From positions 248,001-312,000 of the forward strand of contig JAGVSM010000894.1 of the NCBI GenBank assembly GCA_022494885.1: a stretch of DNA of 64,000 bases, read 5' to 3'. Under the pieces are notes generated by a model. That model saw nothing but the letters and a program-made list of their open reading frames with translations, had not been told where the DNA came from and made no database searches. This document shows positions 47,315 to 59,300 of the stretch, one piece after another. The first letter of the stretch is position 1; each line of letters begins with the position of its first letter. The position numbers and the translations under genes were made by a program. The stretch comes from Micrasema longulum (Eukaryota; Arthropoda; Insecta; Trichoptera; Brachycentridae).

Positions 47315-50300
47315 GTGAGTATCACTAATATTAATTACATTTTTTTAGAAATTGCCTTTAGTTCAATAGTAGTTGTCTGGTTGTCAGTTGTCACAATACC
47401 AACATACTCATTGAAAATATGATTTGTTTTCTTCATTTATATTCGTTTTTTTAAATTCTATATTTTTTGGGTACTTTTATTAATTATTTTTAAATTATGC
47501 ATTATAAGTACGCTTGTCTATCATACGTTCTGGTTTAGATACCGGGATAGCCCCAATTTTATTTTTTATTTAGTTAATTTTACAATACGCTCAAGGGACT
47601 TTTACAAAAACAATACAGCTAAGTACAAACATAGTTATAATTTATTAAATAAACAACAATAAATTCTTTTTTTGAGAAGAAACCAAAAAAGCATACTGCA
47701 TTGCAAAATCAAAAGTAAAACTTTGCGTAATAAAAAAAGAGAAAAATATGGATATAATGTAACATTAATTGTTAGGTATAAAAATATGCTTTAAAATAAT
47801 AATAATGATTCAAAAAATCAGGTAGGTATATAAAGTAAATAAGATAAATTAAAGAGCAATTGAATTGAAAAAAAAAATTGTTTATTTATTTATTTAATCC
47901 AATATAAAATACAAATACATAGTTAACAAAAATGTTCATACAATAGGTACGGTACATTCAATATATTTTTATTTTTATTTGTGGATGTAGCCACTCCACT
48001 GGCTCACAGGCACGTTCCGGAGTGTCAGCGTATTATTTATTTTATACATAATTGTACATAATTCTAACCTCATAAGCCTCATTCTGACTTTTAACCAATA
48101 ATACAGGTGTAATTATTTACGTCACTAAAGCGTTTTTGGTGGTTTTTAAAATGGTATATCGATGCTGGAAAGGAAAAATTACCAAGCGACATGTAACAAC
48201 TTTACAGAAGAGCCAATTAAAGTTTTTTTTTAGATTAATAAAACAATCTCATTCATAGGTATTATTTTGGTATGATTCCTAGATGATTAAAATGCAATTT
48301 TAAATTACGAGATTCTTCATTAATTATTTTAAAAAAACTTCAATTCATTTTTATGTAAAATTGCTACATGTCGCTTTGTAACTTTTTCCTTTCCAGCGTT
48401 GATAAATTAACACATTACAACAGAGATGGAGAACACTTTGGAGAAAGGACTATGGAAATGTAAATGTTTAAATGTAAATGTATGTAAATGCCTTAACTTC
48501 CATATCCTTTCTCTAAAATGTTCTTCATCTCTGTTGTATTATGTTAATCTTAATAACTCCCTTGGGGGTGTAATCAAGTCCTTGTCTACAAAAAATTGGA
48601 CAAACTCAAAATTTATATATATAAAAACAGGTATAAATGTGGGGTTCATTGTCCATTGATCGATGACACACACACGTGCTAAATCATTTCACCTGAAATA
48701 TAGAGCGACGACCGATGAAGCAACTCATCATTTTATATTGGACCCAATACAACATATTCTGCGAGTCTAAAGCTAGGGTTTCCTAGGACAGCGGTGCCCG
48801 TATTTTAACGGCCGTAGTGAACGGTGATGCAGTGGACAGCCGTCGTAAAGGTGACTAGAGTGTGGTTTTCTAGGAAAACGGTGTTATCAACACCATTTAA
48901 CACCGTTTTCCTGGGAAACCACTCTCTAATCACCTTTACGACGGCTGTCCACTGCATCACCGTTCACTACGGCCGTTAAAATACGGGCACCGCTGTCCTA
49001 GGAAACCCTAGCTTAACAGTATTGCAGATAACGACGAGAGCAAGAACTAGTGACGTCGTTCAAAATAGTTTATTTTGATTATTTTTTCATACATTTTTCA
49101 GAAACTTCGCCTGACAATAGGGAAATTTCACGTTTCTTTTTTTTACAAATTTTAATCAATAAGGGTCTATGAAATACTATCGAATGAAAAAAAATATTTT
49201 TACCATCAAAAATTTTTTTAAATTTGTATTTTGAAATTCCCGCGAAAACGGTTCATTGCATTGGCCACGCTCCTAATACGTCACGATTCGTTTAAATTAA
49301 AATAGAACTTCGTCACGAATCTTGACGTCACAATTGTCAAGGCCGAAGACGACGTATTTTTGTTAAGACATGTTTTAAACAATTTAATTTTTTAAATTAT
49401 GTATGTCCACAATATCCATATTGATTTTGATAGTACAATTAATTTTTCTTAATCCATTTCACATGTTTTTATCGGTATTTACAGTATGTGATATGTCCCT
49501 ATGCTCTAATTTTTAAAACATTTTTCAAATCCAATTTCCCACAGCGCTAATTTTTCTCATTACGAAAAAATTTAAGTTCTGATCAGTGTCATCTTTGTCG
49601 CTTTCAATATGCCCTGTCATAATATTATTACAGCAAATAAAAAATATGTTTCAGTTTATTTATTCAATGCTTTTAATGTACATTACAAAATATATATTTC
49701 AAGACATACATACATTAATTCAAGTTTTTCAATGTGAAAAGTGGTCAAATAAAAATACCCAGTAATTAGAGCAAAAGTTGGCTATTGACTCTAAACTTTC
49801 TTTCAGTAACATGAAAGATGTCGATATCCGGAAAGATACGGTTGAGTAAATACATTGCTCTTCCTACGGTATGACAATTGGCAGGTTAGTTCTACAATCC
49901 GGAAGATAATACAGCTTTAGCCGCCGATATCTAAGGAATTTATTAGGAATATACAGAAAATACTCTCCATTACACCTAAGTTAATCATAATATACCACAT
50001 ATCAAGCGGAAAAAAAACATAAGCGAATATGCATTTGACGGGTACAACTGCGGATAGTATTCCTACTAAAGATGCTCATAATACTTCAACTCATAAGGCG
50101 TAACTTGGGAGTAATAACAAACTTTAAGTGACGACTTTATAGTATAATATTCATCACATTACGCCGTGTGTCGTTCGTACTTTTTACCGACGTTTCGGAA
50201 CGCATTACAGCATCCATCATCAGAGTTCATGTTATCTGTGAAGATAAATGTGTAACGTCATGTACTTAGAATTTGTACCGCGTCACAGTCGTTACTGTCT

Positions 50301-53300
50301 ACAGCTTGTTAATTTGAAATTTTTGCCACTTCACAATCTACGCCTTTATGTGATTTCCTTACAATTATGTAGCAGGATGATTTTAACGCCTCCCATTTTC
50401 TCTGTTTATATTGTCGGGATGTTTGTAAATCTCGATAGCTGCTTTTACCAATCGAGTTTTGTGACTCTTAAGTCTCCCTAAGATTATCGGCTCGAAGGAA
50501 AACCTCTGCCCCGTTTCTATGTGGTGTTCGGCCAAAGCTGATTTTCGGGGTAGCCGAGCAAGTACGAGTAAGCACATAATGTTATAGTACCGAGATTTTA
50601 CATAACGTTAGACATTTATCTACACAAATAACGTTAGTCCTGATGATGGACGCTGTAATACGATAAATAGTACAAACGACTCACGGCATAGTAACACAAA
50701 AAACTTTTTGCGCATCTGAACTGTTGTGAAATTCTAAGAAGTTTAATTCACCATACTGCCTATCTTAATATGCTCTCTCATCAATGCCCTACACCTCCTA
50801 ATCCCAACATTACCCATTATGGGATAGTTGAAATGATTACAAGTGCATATTATAATGTCTCGTGGGATTTTTGTTTATCTAGATTGATATTGCTGCCGTA
50901 GACAGACAGATTGAAGATAACAAACTAAAGAGGGAAAATGAAAAACGTTTGGATAAAGCTTTTACTCTTCAGTTTGATAGAGATTGTTCCATGGCTTATC
51001 AGCTTCAAGAAAAGGAAAAGGAAGTAATTTGTTATTTATTATTTTATTAAGTATACAGTCATAAATATTGAAAAATAAAATGAAGATTTAGAAATCATCA
51101 GTGTCATCCATACAATGTACATTCACACGCATGCATACATGTACATATTTAAGTAAATATTATATGCAAACATACACATGCATCACATACTGTAATAATA
51201 ATAAATTACAGGAGCGGCGAAGAATAAATGAAGAGATTAACCAGTACCGGAAGAAATTCCAGAGAAAAGAAGACCGGAGGGAATTTGATTTATATGATCC
51301 GGATGGATTAAAGAAACAACTTCCACCGAGATGTCCAGGCACTGCTGACATCAGCCTCGCATCCGCACAAAAGTACGCCAACCAATCAAAATACTATAAG
51401 CGATGAAAACCACATCTGACTCCGGTGTCCTCTTACAATAGAAAAGTTGAATTTTCTCAATAGTTTAATGAAATAATGAATTCCTTTTCCTACTCAAAAA
51501 TGTCATCCTGTTCCTAACACTCACCCTCCTTTCAATATCTTTCTCAGTCTTACCATCACTAGTTAACAAACTTCCTAGATATACAAATTCTTCTACCTGA
51601 TTCAGAATATATCTGTTCACAATGATCTTACATTTAGTCATACTTCCATCCCCTTCAAAAACAATCAATTTATCAACATTCATCAGCAAATCACTCTTCT
51701 TGCATACATTGTAGACCTTTGTTATCAAGAATTACAGGTCTTCTTTGTTGCTAGCAAGAAGCATAGTATCATCAGCATACAAAAGATAATTGACAGTTAA
51801 ATCACCTATTATTACTTTCTTTCTTAAATATTTCATCTTTAATGCAGCTTCTTGTTTCTTTCAAAGTAACTTAAAGTACTAATTGGTTAGGATTTTAAGC
51901 AACTCTGTCAATATCAACAAAAAAATATCTATCTTTGCTGAAAGGCCAAATTAAATACATTTTTTAAAAGTTTTAAAAATTAGGTTCGAATTTATTTTTA
52001 TTGTTTATACATAAAGAGGAAAATAATTTAATAAATGTTGTTTTAGATTTGAAGGAGAAGATATTCAAAGCTATGAGAGAGCAAAAGCCATGGCAAGCCA
52101 GAGACTTTCGTGGCTGCAGCAACAGGTTATACTAAATGATAATATTGTGATAATTCCATTTTGTCAAATAAATTGTGAATGGATTATTTTCTATTGTAAT
52201 GGGGAATCCAATTAGTCCATATATTCTGGCCAATGTGTTCCTATTTGAGTCCCCAGTCCCCACACACTCTTTAATTAACTAAGTCATTTTTATTACTTCT
52301 TTTAAATATTTATATTACAAAATATAGCTTTTACATTGATATGTGGGACTCACCCGTAAATCCAAACCCACTCAAACACAATAAAAACATCAAAATTACG
52401 ATTACCTAGCACAAATGTCAGATTGATGATATTGGTAATGGGAAATGACCTCAATCCCCCACTCGGAAGGAGAGAGAACTTAAAAGGATGCGCAGCCTGA
52501 CTTTTCTTTAAAACGTATTCCCATATTTTCTGCGTGTCCCTATAGTTTTGTTTTTTTTCATAAATTGTCTCTTATGGAAACAAAAACCATCCGAAAAGCC
52601 TTAAAAGGGCTCGGTTTTATCTTTCCTCTTTGGACTTACTGTATACAGATATGATAACTGTTTTTGAAAAACACAAAAAGGTACCAGCCCAGAAGGCGTC
52701 TGAGAGAGAGATAAAAACTATGTTCAAATATCTATTCATCAAACTGCTATTCCACCGCATATAAATACTTCAAATATTAGGCTGAAGCAGGCACTCATAT
52801 AGCCATGAAAAGATGCCCGTTCTAGGGAGCCTACTTCCGTATTTTCTCTAGCCCAGTCTGTAACCAACTTTCAATTATTCTTTATTTTTCATGCTCAATT
52901 TTGACCGGCAATATTGTATATATAGGTAAATGTGGTTATTGTTTTGAAATACAAAGACAACAAGATAAAATTCTTAAACTAACATACAACCTACCCTACC
53001 TGACCTCTACGACTGAACTGTACAAAAAAACACACCAGTTTGACATAAACTACTTGACTAAAATTGAGACCTTCAAAATTGTGCACAAAATAACACTGGG
53101 AAACATACAAGACGACGACATAATATTAGCCAAAAATGCTGACATACACAAATATAACACCAGACAACAACAACACTATCATATTGAAAAAGCAAAGACA
53201 AACACAGGACAGTCAAAATACTACATAATGGACTTAAACACTACAACGACCTACCTTACTACTTGAAAACTTTTACTGGAGACAAATTTAAAATCAATCT

Positions 53301-56300
53301 GAAAAAGCACATGATGACTGAACTAACTAGACTAGACGAGACATAAAATGACTAGACAATATTAAATTTCTAATGTAACCCTAACGGGTTTTTTAAAATT
53401 GTAAATAAATAAATTTAAAAAATGGGTAGTTAAAATGCTATGTGGGTTTTGAATACTTATCATCCACCTAGTAACCAAATGGTCAGGGGCTTTGCCTACC
53501 ATGCTAGAGTTATCGGATTCAATTCTTATCATGGTTGGCATAAAATATTCTTTTAAAAAGATATTTTACACTACTTGTAAAATAAAATAAAAAGTTCTAA
53601 GACTGGCGCCTGAAGCATAAGACTGATCATCTTACCTTTATGTAACAAAAATTATTAAAAAATATAATTATTATTTTTTTATTTTTTTTAAACCAACTAA
53701 ACTTCTAAACACAGTTCTATATTTTATTACTTTCTATTGCATTTTTTTAAAATTTATGTTGATACACTCATCTTTTTATTTTTATTTTTATACCAACTGT
53801 ACTTCATTTTTTTTAAGTTTATGTTGTTTATATACTCATCTTCTTTTTTTTTTACCAACTTTACTTCTAAACACTGTTCTATCTTTTATTGCTTTACATT
53901 GTATTTTTTAAATTTTATGTTGTTTATATACTCATATTTTATATAACTTTCATGTATGTAAAAGCCTTGTGGGTGTGAAAAATTAATAAAATAAAAAATA
54001 AAAAATCAAGATACGCTGCGGTTAATGTACTGTATGTAATACAGTGACAAATAATTATAAAAATATACATAAATCATTTTATTATGCCGTAGGTACTAGC
54101 GATTGTTTTTATCTATTAGTGTTACAGAATGCAGAACAGCTTTTACTATAACTGGGTAACTTCAAAATCAGCATTTTTTATCCTCATCCTTGGAGGAAGA
54201 TATAAATATGTGTTTTTAGTGTTTAACTAAAAAATGCTGATTTTGAAGTTACCTCGTTGTCGTAATTACCCTACGATATTTAGCTACCCACAACTCTAGA
54301 ACTTTTTGCTGGGACACAATTATTTTTAAACTGGTTGTTTTTTTACACACATACATATAAAATATGTTTATTATTAACATATTACAACAGAGATGAAGAA
54401 CATTTAAGAGAAGGTAATATAGAAGTCTAGGCATCTACAGAAAATAACATTTTCAGGCGTTGCCTAGTATGTAGGTGAAATAATTCAATTAGATGAATCT
54501 CACCCGCATAAATAAAGGTTTCAGCTCTTTAACTTCACAGACATCAACAGATGGAAGGATTGAAGAAATATAGAATTTCAAATATGGGCCGAATAGTGAA
54601 TGTTACACAGTGTGTAAAGTGGCCACTTAAATCAGCCATTGACAGGACATAAGCCCTGTAGATGTCTAGGCGTCTATATTACCTTCTCTTAAATGTTCTT
54701 CATCTCTGTTGTAATATGTTAATATAAACAGCTCCCCAGGTAGTTGAATCCAGTCCTTGTCTACAAAAATTTGGACAAACTCAAAATATTGTTGATATGT
54801 TTATTAGTTAATATTTACTCTAAGGTACTAAGAAGGTATTTCTTATTCAATTCCTGATTTTTGCAGATTAAAGAACGAAAGGATTTTGAAGCTGAGCAGA
54901 AGGCTGCTGATGAGGCGTATAAAAGAGCCACCACCGCTCGAGATCAGAGAGCTCTCCATTTGGAATACATTGAAAGGGAGTGTCGACAGAAGATGGATGA
55001 GGCTAATGCCAAATTCAATAAAGCTCTGGTATAATATTACAATTTTTAACCCCATTGAGAAAATGAGATTATTTATGTTGAGGGACGTTAGTAGGCGCTA
55101 TTCAGAGGCAAATTTGTGCCGTTACGAAACTAAGCAGTGCTAATTAATAACATACGCCTGAGTGATTTTGAAACTTCCCGAACGAGAGCCTTATTTCCGA
55201 GTGATAACGAAATATCGCGAATGAATAATGCTATTTACAAATATGCTAACAGGCCAAGTGGCCGCATAAAGTGAAACACATAACACCCAGGTTTGATTCT
55301 TTAGGAGATCGAATTTGGAACTCCCATGTGTGAAGCAAGCATTTTAGTCATTACACTGCAGGTCGGCCATAAATAATAAATATTTTTCCTCTAGGCAGAT
55401 GAGCGCAGGCAGCGTGAGTTAGTGGACAAGGAGAATGAACAACAAGATAATAAGGCAGAAATATACAACAACTTGACCTCCGGTATGCTAGCCGAGAGTC
55501 ACGACGCAGCTGCAAGCGCATTCGGGCCCACGCGTACTGTAGGCTCTATGTACAAAGGCATGACGCAAGCTGACAAGGACAGGATAAGAAAGACTCAGAT
55601 GGAGCAAATTGTGCAAAATAAGGTTAGCTGAACTAAAATCCTCCGGGGCAATGAATTCACTTGTTTATTTCATTTCATCTTTATCCAGGCTGATGAAGAA
55701 CCAGAAGCCTTGACGAGTGTTTTGGCTACATCAGATAGAAATCGAGTGGAGATAAGTCTGCCTATTGACGCCTCAATATGGATTTATAAAGTAGTTTTAC
55801 AATGTAATATTGATTTATAAAGTAGTTTTACAATGTAATATTGATTTTTAAAGTAGTTTTACAATGTAATATTGATTTATAAAGTAGTTTTACAATGTAA
55901 TATTGATTTTTAAAGTAGTTTTACAGTGTAACATTGATGTATAAAGTAGTTTTACAATGTAATATTGATATAAAAAGTAGTTTTACAATGTAATATTGAT
56001 TTATAAAGTAGTTTTACAATGCAATATTAAACTGTCCCGGGACTAGTGCCTGAAGTGCAAAACTAATCAATCATCTTACCTTTTTTCATGTAACACAAAG
56101 GTTCTCAAACTTATTTCGCCCACTGCCCACTTTGAGAATGAAAAATTATCTAGCCCCTAAAACTTTTAAACATACCATCTTAAGAACAACTACTGCAATT
56201 ATTATTTTTAATCTCGCTTTATTCTATTTCTGAGTTTAAACATATGTTTTAAAGGAGCCTTTGTAAAAAGAGTAATTAAAATGCATATTTTTTTATACTT

Positions 56301-59300
56301 AATCATCTTTAGAATTATTTTTATTAAAATTAAAACTTAGCATTTTAAAACTTATCTGGTATGAAAGATGAATTTGATGCACTTTAACGAGTTTGTTAAA
56401 ACTTGTTAGAACTTGATTGGTACAAACATGGCACACGGGCTAATAAAGCCATGGAAAAAAAGCTAAGTGATTAGGAATAAGAATAAAATTAATTTTAGTT
56501 AGAAAAGTAAGGAAAATATTTTTTTTTGCTTTTTTTTAAATCAACCATAACCAGCGTAGACTGCCTCAACGCCCCCCAATTTTCTCTGGACCTTCTACCG
56601 CCTCCCTGAAGGCCCTTAGTTCCCACAAGGGGGTATTATCGCCCACTTTGATTAATATTTAGCGTACTAACACTGTGCTCAATATGTATCTTCTTTTTTG
56701 GGTGAAAAAAATTCATCGTAACGTATTCAACTTACACGGGTAGGTTCAAATAGTTCCGATGTTTTTGCTACCGTTGCAGGGTAAACATCTGCATCTTCAG
56801 AGTAAACTATGTGTTGTGTATAATAAATTTGTCTGTTTATGTACTAGTAATCTGTATCGTGTCGCATTCGGTACCAGTGTCATTTTGTCGTATATAGTGC
56901 CGGGAACAGAACATCAGAACATCCAACCAACACGAGATCACCTAAATAAGACGATACACATTTATAATAATAATAATTCATTTTACTGAAATTTTATCAA
57001 CAACCTTTGGTTTAAAATCTTCTCCTTATATTGCCTTTTCAAATTTTAAATATTACTTGCCATAAGTACCTGTTATTCTTTCTTTTTTCTCTGCTGCGTT
57101 GACATGTTTTTATACTTTTAAACTACTTTTAATAATTTATATTGTATATGTATATAAAATCAATATATTGCTGCTCTCACTATGTGTCATTAATTTTGAA
57201 GATGTTTTTAAATTGACTTAAATTTATTTTCTTATTTAAAGATTCTTTAAATATTTGTCTCACCGTTTCTTTGAATCCCTTAAAATATGTGTATGTATAT
57301 TTATGTTTTTCGTTATTAAAAAAATGTTATTATTTTAATTTATTTTTACATCTGAGCATGTTTTTCATTCTTTATTTTAATTCTTAACTTTTAATTACTT
57401 TTACAAATTTTCTTAGTTTTTTTACTTTAATTTTATTTTTAAACAACTTCTATTAATGTTTTTTTTCCTTCTCTTTTTTGTACTTTAATTAATAATCTTA
57501 CATATAATTACTTTAAAATATTGAAACTTCACTGGTCCATTAGAGTTAAGTCTAACTGTGTAAAATATAAAATTTTGTAATTGTACTAAATAAAAGAAAA
57601 AAAAAAGAAAAAAAAACAGTGACCGTGAAAATCTATGCACCATCGGGTGCGGATAGGGGGTATGCTGGCGATAATATTATCATTACAGTATCGTATTTTA
57701 TGTGTATTGTATTATCTAATGCTCTTTTTGATTTATTTTTTAAATAAAAGATGAGTGACATTAAAATCCACAAATTTGGAATAATCGGGCTTGTGCATGT
57801 AGCAAAAGCAATAAAACCATTTAACTGGTTTTTCCAGATTTAAGTATCACTTGTCTTTAATTTCTATGTACAGGTAGCCCCCCCCCGTTGAGTACGAGGG
57901 ATACCTTCCTGACGAAATCGTACTCAACGGGAGTCACCTAGTGAGAACAAAAAAACAATTAAAATTGTTAAAATGCGCTTTATTTATTCATAAAATTAAC
58001 ATTAATATATTACATAATTAATTTTATAAAATATGTAATCGTATGTAGCACTTATTATTTTGTAATTATTGATGATTTCTTTTAATGACTTCATACAAAA
58101 TTATGTAGAGAAAAGACCTATTCGTCGTAAAGTACTTTTACAGCCAATTGTTTTGGGTGGGAACTAATTCCATGTCCATTTTTTTTGGCAAATACTCATA
58201 TTATTATTATTGCAGTTTATTTCTTCTGCTCATAAGTTGGATTAAGGGTGGCCTTTCAATAAATTACAATGAATTTTGACCAAAAATTTATTCTAACAAA
58301 CTTGAATACTTTTTTATTGTTAAAACAGCAAATTCTGACAGTATTATTTTATAATATCTGAGTATTTTTCATTTGTTTAGGCAAAACGGGATGCTGAACA
58401 GATGCTACATTCTCACTGGGAAGATCTTTCTAACGGTATCCTGAAAAATGTTTACTTGAAAGATTGTGAAGAACAGAGACTTGTGAAGTAAGATACAATA
58501 ATAGTTAATATTGATTAAACTATAAATTATTACTATGGACACCAAAAATGACCAACCTAAAACCCACACTTATGATTTTTGTGTATTATATTTAACTGTA
58601 CCCACAATATTTAAAAGACAGACAGTCTGTCTATCTGTGTCCAGGTGGATGAAGAAAACAGTTCTGTGTGTGCAATAGAATCAGAATCCTGGACGAGTGT
58701 TTTTGACTCGAGGGCAACTCAGGTAAAAATCCTGAAAAAGGAAATAGAGTGGAGAAAAATCTGCCTCGTGGTGTAGTGGTTGATGTATTCGCCTGCCATG
58801 CTTAAGGTGCTGGGTTCGATTCCTGGAAAGGTCAACATGAAATATTTGTCTATAAAGTGATTTGAGACGGCAATATTCTACCGTCCTTGAAGCGTAAGAC
58901 TAATATTTACCTTCCCGTAACCCATGTCATGATCAAGATACACTGCATGTACTTTACCAATGCAGTGCCCAACACACCATCTGGTGTGGATTAGGGTTTG
59001 ATGATGGTGATATTTAGAGTGCACTACTGTCACACCATTTTCTGTAAGGGTAGGCAGAAAAGATGGAACTCCACATATCTAATGTCTATCTTGACATACA
59101 ATTCTATCACTTCATAACATATCTAGTCATATAAGTAGATTTTCGACATGATGATCACATCAAGGTTTTGATTTATCTTTTCCTAAACAGTCTAAATTAG
59201 GGCCAGTTTGTTGACAAAAATATAACAATTTGAAATTTTTCTTTTGTGGTGCAACTGGCTCTTAACAAAGACAGACAAACTTTTTCTCATCAAGGTATAT

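Noticed and set aside
54886..55143. 85-codon plus-strand ORF.
   Set aside because: Other-frame shadow of RIB43A exon 5 that runs through the donor.
55776..56035. CRISPR-like array.
   Set aside because: Units are head-to-tail without unique spacers; it is a minisatellite in a eukaryotic intron.
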